This document shows positions 1 to 7,371 of a stretch of DNA of 55,892 nucleotides, in pieces. The notes under the pieces were generated by a model, which was not told where the DNA came from, searched no databases, and worked only from the letters and a program-made list of their open reading frames with translations. The DNA is from Thermosipho sp. (in: thermotogales) (lineage in GTDB: Bacteria > Thermotogota > Thermotogae > Thermotogales > Fervidobacteriaceae): contig JACDNZ010000013.1 in NCBI GenBank assembly GCA_017656345.1, positions 1 to 55,892 of the forward strand, given 5' to 3'. The translations under genes and the position numbers were made by a program. How positions within the stretch are numbered: position 1 is the first letter of the stretch; every line of letters starts with the position of its first letter.

Positions 1-1
1 A

Positions 2-220
2 ATAATTAATCTTAGAAATGATTTAGATAATCAAATAGCACTAAATCGTGAGTTAACAAAGGCTTTAGAGTTAGCAATAAAAAGAGCTGAATGTCCTTTA
101 GAAGATTTTACATTTAAAACAGAATTTTGTGCAGAGAATTGCAATGCAAATAAACCAGACATTGAATGTTGGCTACAATTAGCTAAATATGAATTAGAAA
201 AAGCAGAGGGGGTTGAATGA
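2..220 (+). CDS. 3'-terminal fragment of a small coiled-coil phage protein
   Basis: An open frame runs in from the left edge of the window and stops at the TGA at 218-220, giving 72 residues without the native start. The beginning is helical (NQIALNRELTKALELAIKR) and the second half carries several cysteines. The words ALNREL also occur in the C-terminal half of the gene at 54816-55163, and 15 bases (42-56 and 55021-55035) are identical there, so this looks like a diverged version of that gene, cut by the window edge. The stop overlaps the next start (ATGATG). No function is known to me. Confidence 0.6.
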   Translation: MINLRNDLDNQIALNRELTKALELAIKRAECPLEDFTFKTEFCAENCNANKPDIECWLQLAKYELEKAEGVE

Positions 221-555
221 TGGTTAAGAAATTACCACCTGGTATGCACGAAGGTGATAATTTGTACTTAGTTATAATGAAAGTTTGTGCAGATGATTGG
301 GAAGATATATGGGAAGAAAGACAATTTGCTGTTAGAGCAAATAATCCATGTGAAGCAGTTGAAAAAATTAAAAGAAGAATAACAGAAGATGAAAAAAGGA
401 CATGGGTAACAAGGACAGGATATACTGGAATTTTTGAGATAGGAGATATTACAGTAATCAATATTGAAGATAATACACTTAAAAGATTAGTTTTTTTACA
501 ATGGGCATGGACACGAAAATCAAGAAGAAATCAAAGGAGGTTGAGTGATGGTTGA
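220..555 (+). CDS. hypothetical phage protein
   Basis: I do not recognise this 111-residue protein. The second of two adjacent ATG codons (220) is preferred because it sits 7 bases after GAGGGGG, whereas the ATG at 217 is only 4 bases away. The N-terminal half is mixed and acidic (DDWEDIWEERQF); the tail is basic (RKSRRNQRR). A strand-rich middle (TGIFEIGDITVINIED) suggests a small alpha/beta fold. The 3' end overlaps the next gene by 8 bases, in keeping with a tightly coupled operon. Confidence 0.6.
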   Translation: MVKKLPPGMHEGDNLYLVIMKVCADDWEDIWEERQFAVRANNPCEAVEKIKRRITEDEKRTWVTRTGYTGIFEIGDITVINIEDNTLKRLVFLQWAWTRKSRRNQRRLSDG

Positions 556-790
556 AATAAGATTAGGTGCATTAAGCAAACCTATCAAAGAACAGCTAGA
601 ATCACAAGGTTATTATATAGAAAAAGTAGATTATTTTCAAAAAATAGCTAAAAGCATAAGTCATTTATATATAGCTGGATACATTACAGATTCAGTAAAA
701 GAAAAAGCATACAGAAAACTTTGTAGTGAAATTGCAAAGAAAATAAAACCTTTAGAAAAAGTCGAGGGGGTTGAGCGTGAGAGATATTAA
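548..790 (+). CDS. hypothetical phage protein
   Basis: An 80-residue, mostly helical, lysine-rich protein that I cannot assign. The ATG at 548 lies 7 bases after a perfect AGGAGG (535-540); the in-frame GTG at 545 is too close to it. The protein has no transmembrane or metal-binding motif that I can see. Its 3' end overlaps the YopX-like gene by 14 bases, so translation of the two is probably coupled. Confidence 0.6.
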   Translation: MVEIRLGALSKPIKEQLESQGYYIEKVDYFQKIAKSISHLYIAGYITDSVKEKAYRKLCSEIAKKIKPLEKVEGVERERY

Positions 791-1208
791 ATTTAGAGCA
801 TGGCACAAAGAAAAAAGAAAGATGTTCTATCCAATACAATTAGAATGGTCTAAAGAAGGTTACGTGGGTAAACCTAAAGGGTTGTATATATGGAGAGAAC
901 CATTTGATGATGAAAATGTAGACTGGGTTAGTCATGGGGAATATATAGAAGATTGTGAATTAATGCAATATACAGGATTAAAAGATATAAACGGTAAAGA
1001 AATTTATGAAGGAGATATAGTAAAAATTAATAACAAACATATAGCACAGGTAAAATTTAGTAGAGGAATGTTCAAGTTTAAACTAAACGAAACTATCTAT
1101 GCAGATTTTGAAGAAACAGATATTTTATTTCCTTTTGAAGTCAGTGAAAACGACATTGAAGTCATAGGCAACATATATAAAAATCCAGAGCTATTAGAGC
1201 AAGACTAA
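777..1208 (+). CDS. YopX-like protein
   Basis: This 143-residue protein matches the YopX family of Firmicutes phages and prophages: it opens with the characteristic IKFRAW, has LMQYTGLKD followed by GKEIYEGDIVKI in the middle, and ends with a DIEVIGNIYKNPELL segment. The family's biochemical role is unknown. The GTG at 777 is chosen because GAGGGGG precedes it at a normal distance; a TTG at 771 is too close. Its TAA stop (1206-1208) coincides exactly with the first base of the 55-base sequence repeated at the window's right end, so this gene occupies one of two alternative positions before the same downstream gene. Confidence 0.85.
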   Translation: MRDIKFRAWHKEKRKMFYPIQLEWSKEGYVGKPKGLYIWREPFDDENVDWVSHGEYIEDCELMQYTGLKDINGKEIYEGDIVKINNKHIAQVKFSRGMFKFKLNETIYADFEETDILFPFEVSENDIEVIGNIYKNPELLEQD

Positions 1209-1231
1209 ATTTACAGTTAGGAGGGTGGGTA

Positions 1232-1471
1232 ATGAACGACTATAAAGTGTTAGCGAAATTAACAAATAAAGAAATTAAACAAATACAAAAAATAGAAAAT
1301 GAAATTGCAGCTATAAAGGAATTGCAAAACAATCTTGTAGATAGGTTGACAGAAGCTAAAATTAAAAGAAATGAACTCTTGAGAGAAATTGTAGAAAAAT
1401 ACAAATTGCAAGATGTTGAAAAATATCATCTAAATGTTAAAACTAAAGAAATTTGTGAAGGGTGGTTATAA
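1232..1471 (+). CDS. small coiled-coil protein
   Basis: A 79-residue helical protein with heptad-like leucines and isoleucines (EIKQIQKIENEIAAIKELQNN). Start ATG follows GGAGGG. It is the first gene inside the sequence shared by both ends of the window; a 5' fragment of it reappears at 55864. It sits just before ssb, but no family is recognised, so a role in DNA metabolism would be a guess from position only. Confidence 0.65.
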   Translation: MNDYKVLAKLTNKEIKQIQKIENEIAAIKELQNNLVDRLTEAKIKRNELLREIVEKYKLQDVEKYHLNVKTKEICEGWL

Positions 1472-1499
1472 CGCTAAATATAAGATTAGGAGGTATATT

Positions 1500-1868
1500 A
1501 TGAATCTAGTTATGTTAATTGGAAGGCTTACTAAAGACCCAGATTTAAGATATACAACTAATGGTAAAGCAGTATGTTCGTTCAATATAGCAGTAGATAG
1601 AGAATACAAAAATTCAAATGGAGAAAAAGAAACAGACTTTTTCAAAATTGTAGTATGGGGGAAAGCAGCAGAAAACTGTGGAAACTACCTATCTAAAGGC
1701 AGATTGGTAGCAGTTAAGGGAAGTATCCATAACAGAGTTTATAAAAAAGATGATCAGAAACGATACACAACAGAGATATTAGCTGAAAGAGTACAATTTC
1801 TAGAATATGCTAAAAAAGATGATACACCAGAGGGATTTTTACCAGCAGATGATAATGTACCATTTTAG
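1500..1868 (+). CDS. ssb: single-stranded DNA-binding protein
   Basis: A 122-residue bacterial-type SSB. The OB-fold begins with MNLVMLIGRLTKDPDLRYT and continues with FNIAVDRE, TDFFKIVVWGKAAENC and LVAVKGSIHNR, all typical blocks. The C-terminus ends in DDNVPF, the acidic tip that recruits partner proteins. The ATG at 1500 has AGGAGG 6 bases upstream; the frame stays open further upstream (to 1434), but that extension has no ribosome site and would add residues foreign to the family. It would coat single-stranded DNA during phage replication and ERF-mediated recombination (genes at 49075-51227). Confidence 0.96.
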   Translation: MNLVMLIGRLTKDPDLRYTTNGKAVCSFNIAVDREYKNSNGEKETDFFKIVVWGKAAENCGNYLSKGRLVAVKGSIHNRVYKKDDQKRYTTEILAERVQFLEYAKKDDTPEGFLPADDNVPF

Positions 1869-1886
1869 TAGCTAAGGGGGGTTACT

Positions 1887-2087
1887 ATGGGGGATAAATA
1901 TATAATGAGCTACAAAGAAGCAATAGAAAGAACTAAAAGGGAATTAAGGGAAAGAAAAATTAAAAAACAAAAGATGAAAGAATTAGAATACAAAAACTAT
2001 CTAAATGACGCTATGTATAGAATGAAAAGGATAAAAGGATTAAGAAGAAAAATGAAAGGGGATTGGAAATGGAGTTACAAGAATTAA
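1887..2087 (+). CDS. small basic hypothetical protein
   Basis: A 66-residue, very lysine/arginine-rich helical protein (RTKRELRERKIKKQKMK). GGGGG precedes the start. It could bind nucleic acid given its charge, but no fold is recognised. Its 3' end overlaps the MazG-like gene by about 20 bases. Confidence 0.55.
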   Translation: MGDKYIMSYKEAIERTKRELRERKIKKQKMKELEYKNYLNDAMYRMKRIKGLRRKMKGDWKWSYKN

Positions 2088-2437
2088 TCAAAGAAGCACA
2101 CAAAACAGCAGTAGATAAGGGATTTTGGGACATGGAAAGAAGAATTATGAGAAGATTAAAAAACAAAGAGGTTCTAGTAGAAGAAGAAATTGAGTTTATA
2201 CAAAATGCATTTATTGCACAAAAGATAATGTGTGCAGTTAGTGAGCTAGGGGAAGCAATAGAAGCATTAAGAAAAGGGAATATAAACGGTAAAGACGGGT
2301 TAGTGGAAGAAATAGCTGACAACTTTATATGGCTAATGGACCTAGCAGGAGGTCATAACTATAACCTAGCTGAAAAGATAAAGGAAAAGATGGAATATAA
2401 CAAAACAAGAACTATAAGGCATGGGAAGAATTTTTAA
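2069..2437 (+). CDS. MazG-like nucleotide pyrophosphohydrolase
   Basis: This 122-residue helical protein has the MazG/dUTPase-superfamily metal-binding pattern: SELGEAIEAL (ExxE) followed about 25 residues later by EEIADNFIWL (ExxD). The family hydrolyses NTPs or dNTPs to monophosphates, and phage versions are thought to adjust nucleotide pools. It sits two genes from thyX, consistent with nucleotide metabolism. The ATG at 2069 follows AAAGGGG; an in-frame TTG at 2063 is less well placed. Substrate specificity cannot be read from the sequence. Confidence 0.8.
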   Translation: MELQELIKEAHKTAVDKGFWDMERRIMRRLKNKEVLVEEEIEFIQNAFIAQKIMCAVSELGEAIEALRKGNINGKDGLVEEIADNFIWLMDLAGGHNYNLAEKIKEKMEYNKTRTIRHGKNF

Positions 2438-2829
2438 TGAATAAAAAAATTTACGAAAAAGTCAAAGAAAGAGCAAACGGAAGATGTGAAAACTGCTTTA
2501 GGTACATAGGAGAAAAGGGAGAACTACACCACATTTTAGGGGGTAGAGGAAAAAGACAGATATACGAAAGAGAAGAAACATGCATAATGCTTTGTAAGAA
2601 TTGCCATGATCACAAAAATCAAGACTTAATAAAAAAACTAAAGCTAAAACTTCAATCATATTACTTCCAGCAGGGATATACAGAGGATGAAGTAAGAGAA
2701 CTTATGGGAGGTAGACTATACCTAAACGATAAGGGGGAGATTGAACGAGGGGAGGTAGCACATTGGCTAGTTGGAGAAACTTTAAAACAAAAGATGATGT
2801 TAGAAGATACTTTAGAGGTAGAGGTATAA
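2437..2829 (+). CDS. HNH endonuclease-like protein
   Basis: A 130-residue protein with the zinc-linked HNH layout: CENC at about residues 16-19, the catalytic pair in ELHHILGG at about 31-34, then CKNCHDHKN. The order CxxC...HH...CxxCH is that of HNH nucleases found near recombination genes in phages. The start ATG overlaps the previous stop (TAATG). It may nick or process DNA during recombination or packaging; a strictly structural zinc protein is less likely because the HH and terminal H/N are present. Confidence 0.82.
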   Translation: MNKKIYEKVKERANGRCENCFRYIGEKGELHHILGGRGKRQIYEREETCIMLCKNCHDHKNQDLIKKLKLKLQSYYFQQGYTEDEVRELMGGRLYLNDKGEIERGEVAHWLVGETLKQKMMLEDTLEVEV

Positions 2830-3248
2830 GCAAATATAGAAATAAACAAGTCTATATTAATAAAAAAACCTTACAGATGGTAGAAAAGGACATTTATAAG
2901 CAAATTATAAATAAATTGAATAATAAGGAAGATTGGATTAAATTTGATTCTATGCTAGAAGCTGAATACTTTAAGAAATTATTACTACTTAAAAAAGCAG
3001 GAGAGATTATAGATATAGAACTACAACCAAAATTTGAACTTCAACCTGCATTTGAGAAAAACGGAAAGAAATACAGGGCAATAAACTATTATGCTGATTT
3101 TAAAGTAACTTACAAAGATGGACATGTTGAAATAATCGACATAAAAGGAAATGTAACAAAAGAATTTGCTATAAAAAGAAAAATGTTCGAGTACAGATAC
3201 AAAGACTTAACTTTAAAAGTAATAAACAAAAAGGGGGAGGAAATATGA
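2763..3248 (+). CDS. DUF1064-type phage nuclease
   Basis: The 161-residue product resembles the DUF1064 family (PD-(D/E)xK-like phage endonucleases). It has SMLEAEYFKKLLLLKKAGEI, then FELQPAFEKNGKKYRAINYYADF and the VEIIDIKG motif (D-x-K) at the catalytic strand. The start is TTG at 2763, 7 bases after GGGGAGG. The gene overlaps the HNH gene by 67 bases in another frame, a long overlap for this genome. The adjacent HNH and PD-(D/E)xK genes suggest a branched-DNA or packaging-substrate processing role, which is inference. Confidence 0.78.
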   Translation: MASWRNFKTKDDVRRYFRGRGISKYRNKQVYINKKTLQMVEKDIYKQIINKLNNKEDWIKFDSMLEAEYFKKLLLLKKAGEIIDIELQPKFELQPAFEKNGKKYRAINYYADFKVTYKDGHVEIIDIKGNVTKEFAIKRKMFEYRYKDLTLKVINKKGEEI

Positions 3249-3898
3249 AGGTACATTTAATACACTATACACCTTTAGAAATTGTAGAACTAGCTTGTAG
3301 TATACCATATCAATCAATACCAAGTAAGAAACTTGTAAAAAAAGTTTGGGAAAGTGGGCATAGGTCAGTAGCAAGACATACAATTATAGTATTTCTAGTA
3401 AAAGATGTATCACAGAGTCTACTTAGACAAATATCAAGACACCCACATATCAACCTAACTGTAAAATCTAGTAGATACTGCAATATGGAGAGTACAAACT
3501 TTGTCATACCGAATTTTATCAAAACTGATAATGCAGAAGAATATAAAAATGACTTAACCAGCATTATGAATATATATAGAAAATGGAACGAAAAAGAAGG
3601 ATATACAAAATCACAAAACAGAGAACTAGCAAAAATGTTTTTACCTTTAGCAAGTACAACCGACTTAATCGTATCAGGCAATTATCAAGCTATGTATGAG
3701 TTTCTGCAACTTAGAAATTGTCAAAGGGCAGAATGGGAGATAAGAAAACTAGCAAATACAATGACAGAAATATTAAAAAAAGAAATTCCAGAAATTTTTG
3801 AAAAGTTGGGTTGCAAAGGGGATGAATTAGGCTACTGCCCTGAAACGAAAGGATGTGGCAAATACAATAGAGGTAAAATGCAAATGCTTTTGGGGTGA
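3245..3898 (+). CDS. thyX: flavin-dependent thymidylate synthase
   Basis: A 217-residue ThyX, which makes dTMP from dUMP using FAD, NADPH and methylene-tetrahydrofolate. Conserved blocks are visible: SVARHTIIVFLV near residue 40, the nucleotide/FAD-binding RQISRHPHINLTVKSSRY (a variant of RHRxxSxNxxSxRY), and LRNCQRAEWEIRKLA toward the C-terminus. The signature has P-H where R-x is more usual, yet spacing and flanks fit. GGGGGAGG precedes the ATG, which overlaps the previous gene by 4 bases. With the MazG-like protein it forms a nucleotide-supply pair. Confidence 0.93.
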   Translation: MKVHLIHYTPLEIVELACSIPYQSIPSKKLVKKVWESGHRSVARHTIIVFLVKDVSQSLLRQISRHPHINLTVKSSRYCNMESTNFVIPNFIKTDNAEEYKNDLTSIMNIYRKWNEKEGYTKSQNRELAKMFLPLASTTDLIVSGNYQAMYEFLQLRNCQRAEWEIRKLANTMTEILKKEIPEIFEKLGCKGDELGYCPETKGCGKYNRGKMQMLLG

Positions 3899-3904
3899 TA
3901 ATAA

Positions 3905-4321
3905 ATGCTACAAGAAGAAATGACTCAAGAGGTTAGTCAGAAGATAGATGAACGGATAAATAACCCTGTTCAAGTAGCAAAAGAATTATATTTCGTAAGA
4001 CTTCAAATTCGACAGTTAAGAAAGATGATAGATACATTAGAGCTTGAAAATCCGACACAATCAGAATACGAATACAAACTAGCACTTAAAATAGCTGAAA
4101 TCTCTGATACTAGAACAGTAGAGATTGAAGGGAAAACATATAGAAACATTCCTGCAAATGCAGTTGAAAAGATAGCAAAAGGGCTAGTAGCAAAGCAGGA
4201 AGGCTATAGACATGAACTAAGAGAACAGCGACTAAAGGTATTGAAACTAAAACTAAAAGCACTAGAAAGCGAACTATCAGCCCTGCAGAGCATAATTAAA
4301 TACGTTGATGAAGTCGAATAA
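3905..4321 (+). CDS. coiled-coil phage protein of unknown function
   Basis: A 138-residue helical protein with long heptad segments at the N-terminus (ELYFVRLQIRQLRKMIDTLE) and C-terminus (LKVLKLKLKALESELSALQS). The middle has a TVEIEGKTYRNIPANAVEKI segment. No enzyme motif is visible. It lies between thyX and regulator-like genes; its role is unknown. Confidence 0.65.
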   Translation: MLQEEMTQEVSQKIDERINNPVQVAKELYFVRLQIRQLRKMIDTLELENPTQSEYEYKLALKIAEISDTRTVEIEGKTYRNIPANAVEKIAKGLVAKQEGYRHELREQRLKVLKLKLKALESELSALQSIIKYVDEVE

Positions 4322-4334
4322 AGGAGTGGGCCTA

Positions 4335-4541
4335 ATGCGTATGGGATATAAAAGACATAAATGGACCGATTCAGATTTACAGAAAATACTTTATATGAGA
4401 GATATTAAAAAGATGAAAATGAGGCATATAGCAAAGCTGTATAAGTGTTCAGAAGATACAATTAGAAAGAGATTGAAAGAAGCAAGAAAAAAATTTAGGG
4501 GGGACTTATATGAGAAAGGAGGTAAAAGAACTAGCATATAG
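4335..4541 (+). CDS. small helix-turn-helix DNA-binding protein
   Basis: A 68-residue basic protein with a clear helix-turn-helix: WTDSDLQKILYMRDIKKMKMR is followed by HIAKLYKCSEDTIRKRLKEA, where the recognition helix is SEDTIRKRL. The ATG at 4335 is preceded by AAGGAG; an in-frame ATG at 4305 lies inside the previous gene and has no ribosome site. It overlaps the next gene by 32 bases. The fold resembles resolvase-like or small-terminase-like HTH modules. Confidence 0.68.
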   Translation: MRMGYKRHKWTDSDLQKILYMRDIKKMKMRHIAKLYKCSEDTIRKRLKEARKKFRGDLYEKGGKRTSI

Positions 4542-4803
4542 GGCAATAATAAGGTACCTGAATGGAGATACAGAAACAGCGAGAAAACTCGTTTTTTTAG
4601 CTGAAAAGCTGGACAAGCAGGAAACTTGCCGAAACTGCGGAAAACCTATTATAAAAGCTATGTATTTTAGAAAGAAAAACGTATGGGTGAACGGAAAATT
4701 TTGCACAAGCTGTGGGCAATTCATTGATAATAAGGGGAAGATAATAAAAAGAGGTTTCAAGAGGGGGACAGATGTATGGGAAAGAAAAAACAAACTGAAC
4801 TGA
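4510..4803 (+). CDS. zinc-ribbon hypothetical protein
   Basis: This 97-residue protein has an N-terminal helical half and a CRNCGK...FCTSCG pair (CxxC and CxxC about 25 residues apart), a zinc ribbon. The AGGGGGG site precedes the ATG. The 3' end overlaps the downstream sigma-4-like gene by 28 bases. Binding to nucleic acid or RNA polymerase is plausible from the neighbours only. Confidence 0.65.
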   Translation: MRKEVKELAYRAIIRYLNGDTETARKLVFLAEKLDKQETCRNCGKPIIKAMYFRKKNVWVNGKFCTSCGQFIDNKGKIIKRGFKRGTDVWERKNKLN

Positions 4804-5279
4804 TAAAAAGCACAGAAGATTGGATGAGAAAGTATAGAGCAATAAAAAAATACTATAAAAACCTTTGCAAAAAAATAGAATTTCTCGAAAAGCACCTAGT
4901 TGCAGAGGATAACCTCAAAGGTGTAAATTATGACAAAGTACAAATTTGTAAGACGTTTAAATTTAATTCAATAGTAGAGGAAGCAGTTCTAAAAGAAATA
5001 GAAAAACTAGAACAGCTTAAACTTGAGAGAGATACATACAAATACATACTAGAAGTTACTGAAAATGCAGTAGAAAGTTTAAAATTTGATGAGAGAAGGC
5101 TAGTATATCTATACTACCTATCAGATGAAAAACTTACATGGTATCAAGTAGCAAGGATAATGAATAGGTCAGTCGACAACGTAAAGGGATACCTAAAAAG
5201 GAACGCTATTAAAAACTTAGCAATCGCTATATGGGGCATACAAGAAGAAAATTATATCTTGACAGATATATCTAGTTAG
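4776..5279 (+). CDS. sigma-70 region 4-like phage transcription regulator
   Basis: The 167-residue product has a lysine-rich N-terminal coiled coil and a C-terminal HTH: FDERRLVYLYYLSDEKLTWY followed by QVARIMNRSVDNVKGYLKR. This is the layout of ArpU/RinA-type late regulators, which resemble an isolated sigma region 4. GAGGGGG lies 8 bases before the ATG. Its final codons contain the -35 element of a promoter facing downstream (5259-5286). It probably controls late genes, perhaps with the full sigma factor at 8723. Confidence 0.72.
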   Translation: MGKKKQTELIKSTEDWMRKYRAIKKYYKNLCKKIEFLEKHLVAEDNLKGVNYDKVQICKTFKFNSIVEEAVLKEIEKLEQLKLERDTYKYILEVTENAVESLKFDERRLVYLYYLSDEKLTWYQVARIMNRSVDNVKGYLKRNAIKNLAIAIWGIQEENYILTDISS

Positions 5280-5286
5280 GTATAAA
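5259..5286 (+). promoter_or_regulatory. sigma-A-type promoter
   Basis: TTGACA (5259-5264), 16 bases, then TATAAA (5281-5286). The -35 is a perfect match and sits in the last codons of the upstream regulator gene; the predicted start is near 5293, just before the gene at 5330. Confidence 0.6.
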
Positions 5287-5329
5287 ATATAGACAAAGGG
5301 CATATAATATATAAAAAAGGGGGAGTAAA

Positions 5330-5566
5330 ATGCAAAAGCAAAACAAAAAGATTAAATTTGAAGTAGCGTTCCTATTGAAATTGTACGAAAATTACTTGAT
5401 TAAACATTTTCGAGATTATCTAAAAGATTTACAAAAAAATGCCAGAGAAGGTCGAATAGATGACCTTCTCTGGCAATTGGATACTGTGATTAGTAATATT
5501 AATGAAAGTCTAGAATCTGATAATATTCCTGCTCATACTATCAGATTTGCTAAAAAAATAATCTAG
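5330..5566 (+). CDS. hypothetical helical protein
   Basis: A 78-residue helical protein of unknown function (KIKFEVAFLLKLYENYLIKH). GGGGGAG precedes its ATG. Its coding sequence contains a perfect 14-bp inverted repeat (5440-5453 and 5462-5475), so the mRNA could fold into a strong internal hairpin. It is the first gene after the promoter at 5259-5286. Confidence 0.6.
   Translation: MQKQNKKIKFEVAFLLKLYENYLIKHFRDYLKDLQKNAREGRIDDLLWQLDTVISNINESLESDNIPAHTIRFAKKII
5440..5475 (+). repeat. perfect inverted repeat inside a coding region
   Basis: Arms TGCCAGAGAAGGTC (5440-5453) and its exact complement (5462-5475) enclose an 8-base loop. It is unusually GC-rich for this genome. No T-tract follows, so it is not a standard terminator; it may be an RNA processing or binding site, or an operator. 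Confidence 0.8.
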
Positions 5567-5600
5567 GGGTAATTCTATTATATAAAAAAGGAGGGGTTAT

Positions 5601-5798
5601 ATGCAACAGAAATCACAAAAAAGAAGTTTTAGCATTGAGGGAGAATTAAAAAATACAACTGTTTCAAATGGATTATGGGAGGCGTTTAAAAGAGCAGTAG
5701 AAAAAGACCCACTAAAACTATATACGACACCTTCTGAAGCTATAAGAGGACTGATAAGAAGATATGTAAGGGAAGTAGATGAAAGAGCAAGAAAATAA
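5601..5798 (+). CDS. small ribbon-helix-helix-like protein
   Basis: A 65-residue basic protein. A short strand (KRSFSIEGELKN) followed by two helices (WEAFKRAVEK and SEAIRGLIRRYVREVDER) is compatible with an Arc/CopG-type ribbon-helix-helix DNA-binding fold, although the match is by layout only. GGAGGGG precedes the ATG. A regulator of the neighbouring repeat array is possible but unproven. Confidence 0.5.
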   Translation: MQQKSQKRSFSIEGELKNTTVSNGLWEAFKRAVEKDPLKLYTTPSEAIRGLIRRYVREVDERARK

Positions 5799-5845
5799 AA
5801 AGGCGAGCTGAAGTGTACTATTAAGGAAAAGGGGGATAATAATTA

Positions 5846-6154
5846 GTGAATGAATTAGAAAAAGCAATAAAAGAATTTATAAATAAAGAATTTGAAAAGA
5901 AAGTAATAAAAGTAAATGAAAATAGGCTAGAAATACACGAAGGACAATACATGGTAGGGCTAATAGTAAGCAATAATAATGATATATTAGTTATGGGATT
6001 AGACATAGAAGAATACGAAAAATTGGAAGAAGAAATAAAAGAAAAACTAAACATAAAAGGATATGAAGTAATAAATGTATTTATAGCAAAAGATTATGAA
6101 TTAATGAATGATATACAAGACGAAGAACTAGCAGAAGAATTTTTAGAGGACTGA
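5846..6154 (+). CDS. acidic hypothetical protein
   Basis: A 102-residue protein rich in Glu and Asp, starting with GTG about 10 bases after AAAAGGGGG. It has a strand-rich middle (QYMVGLIVSNNNDILVMGLDIEE). No family is recognised. The last codons form the left arm of the terminator at 6146-6172, so the gene ends the transcription unit started near 5293. Confidence 0.6.
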   Translation: MNELEKAIKEFINKEFEKKVIKVNENRLEIHEGQYMVGLIVSNNNDILVMGLDIEEYEKLEEEIKEKLNIKGYEVINVFIAKDYELMNDIQDEELAEEFLED

Positions 6155-6172
6155 TAAAAGTCCTCTTTTTTT
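6146..6172 (+). terminator. rho-independent terminator overlapping a gene end
   Basis: GAGGACT (6146-6152), a 6-base loop, AGTCCTC (6159-6165), then seven Ts. The left arm and loop contain the final codons and stop of the upstream gene. Confidence 0.85.
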
Positions 6173-6174
6173 AT

Positions 6175-6320
6175 GTAGCGTTGCTATAACATAGAACAGT
6201 AGCGACACTATAATATAAAGTCGGATCCGTAGCACAGCTATAACATAGGGATGTAACACTACTATAACATAAGTAGAAATAGTAATGCTGCTATAATATA
6301 AAAAACTCTGCTATTAAAAT
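6175..6320. repeat. array of five 19-bp repeats (plus one degenerate copy)
   Basis: Copies of the consensus GTARCRNNRCTATAAYATA begin at 6175, 6199, 6229, 6253 and 6282, with spacings of 24, 30, 24 and 29 bases; a decayed copy ends near 6320. The core CTATAACATAG is itself a small palindrome in several copies. The array is noncoding, lies after a terminator and before the strong promoter at 6493-6521. It looks like a set of protein-binding sites (operator, centromere or second origin). Unit size and spacer pattern do not fit CRISPR. Confidence 0.8.
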
Positions 6321-6564
6321 AAAGATATGTTTTTTAAAATTGTTTCATAAATTAATAAAAAAATTATACCTAATTGGAATAATAAAAAATTTTCTACATA
6401 TAATAATAACAAAAGAGGCAGAGAAGTCAAAACGTAAGATAAATACACAAAAAACAAATTTTAAAATTTTCAAAAAAATTTTAAAAAAACTATTGACATT
6501 ATATCTAAATAAGTATATACTGTTGGTAGAATTAAAAAATAAAAATTTATTAGGAGGGGTTAGG
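6321..6564. promoter_or_regulatory. AT-rich leader with a near-consensus promoter
   Basis: This noncoding stretch is almost pure A/T with several A-tracts. It holds TTGACA (6493-6498), a 17-base spacer, and TATACT (6516-6521), the best sigma-A promoter match in the window; the predicted start is near 6528. A/T tracts directly upstream could act as an UP element. A frame from 6340 stays open through it, but the only ribosome site (GGAGGGG) is at 6553-6559, before the ATG at 6565. Confidence 0.8.
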
Positions 6565-6888
6565 ATGCCATTTGAATTGCCAATTTTCAGAATTACATCT
6601 GATTTTAGGGGGAGAATTTATAGAAACAATACATGTATTGTAGATACAGATGAGGAAAGACCAGAAATCACCCTAGCAGGACACATTTTACCTACACAAT
6701 TTAGATATGAGCAATTTGAAGATACGTCTATAGATGCTAGACTAACAGTTAGGGGCTACAATTTAGAACTACTTAGAGAAGATTATCCTGATGCAATTAG
6801 TTTAGACGAAGTACCGAATTTAGCAGATTATGCAGATTATATAGAAGAAATTGTATATGATTTCGAATTTTATGAAGAGCAGGAATAA
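6565..6888 (+). CDS. acidic hypothetical protein, first gene of the strong-promoter cassette
   Basis: A 107-residue protein with clearly more Asp/Glu than Lys/Arg, especially in the C-terminal DYADYIEEIVYDFEFYEEQE. I recognise no family. GGAGGGG lies before the ATG. It is the first of three acidic genes behind the best promoter of the genome and downstream of the 19-bp repeat array. Small size, strong expression signals and negative charge resemble DNA-mimic anti-defence proteins, but this is inference only. Confidence 0.65.
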   Translation: MPFELPIFRITSDFRGRIYRNNTCIVDTDEERPEITLAGHILPTQFRYEQFEDTSIDARLTVRGYNLELLREDYPDAISLDEVPNLADYADYIEEIVYDFEFYEEQE

Positions 6889-6898
6889 AATCCTGCTC
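6877..6898. repeat. stem-loop over the stop codon
   Basis: GAGCAGGA (6877-6884) and TCCTGCTC (6891-6898) pair across a 6-base loop that contains the stop codon. Only weakly T-rich sequence follows on the plus strand, so it may act as an mRNA 3' stabiliser or partial terminator. Confidence 0.7.
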
Positions 6899-6949
6899 TA
6901 ATAAAAAAATATTATAAATATTATTAGGATATTATTAGGAGGGGTTTGA

Positions 6950-7348
6950 ATGAAAATAGAAATAGGCGATATTAAAAAACTGGAAAATGGCTACATTGTT
7001 GTAGAAGGAGATTACTTACCATTCTATATAGAACACGAAGATAGAATTGACGAAACTGATCCAGAAAACGACCTTCATTATGACGGACAAATTGAATTAC
7101 TTTCAATTGATGAAGAAGAAGTATGGTTTGAACCCGATTATTCGGGAAATTGGAAGGTAGAAACAAATGACGCTATTCTTGAATGGGTGAATGAAGTTAT
7201 TTCGTTTCCTACTGAGGAGGGAGAAGGAACCATCAGAGGATATTTCCTCACATACACATCAGAAGAAGGTTGGAGGATGATTGTTCCATCAGATATAGAT
7301 GGAGATGATCCTTTATATGAAGGTCCTATACTTGAAGATTATATGTAG
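6950..7348 (+). CDS. very acidic hypothetical protein
   Basis: A 132-residue protein extremely rich in Glu and Asp (DRIDETDPENDLHYDGQIEL; DIDGDDPLYEGPILEDYM) with few basic residues and a strand-rich pattern. No family is recognised. The ATG has GGAGGGG upstream. It is the second gene of the acidic cassette and would be co-transcribed from the promoter at 6493-6521. Confidence 0.65.
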   Translation: MKIEIGDIKKLENGYIVVEGDYLPFYIEHEDRIDETDPENDLHYDGQIELLSIDEEEVWFEPDYSGNWKVETNDAILEWVNEVISFPTEEGEGTIRGYFLTYTSEEGWRMIVPSDIDGDDPLYEGPILEDYM

Positions 7349-7371
7349 AATAAAAAATAGGAGGGGTTAGA

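Noticed and set aside
6175..6320. CRISPR array
   Set aside because: Units are only 19 bp, degenerate, with spacers of 5-11 bases and no cas genes.
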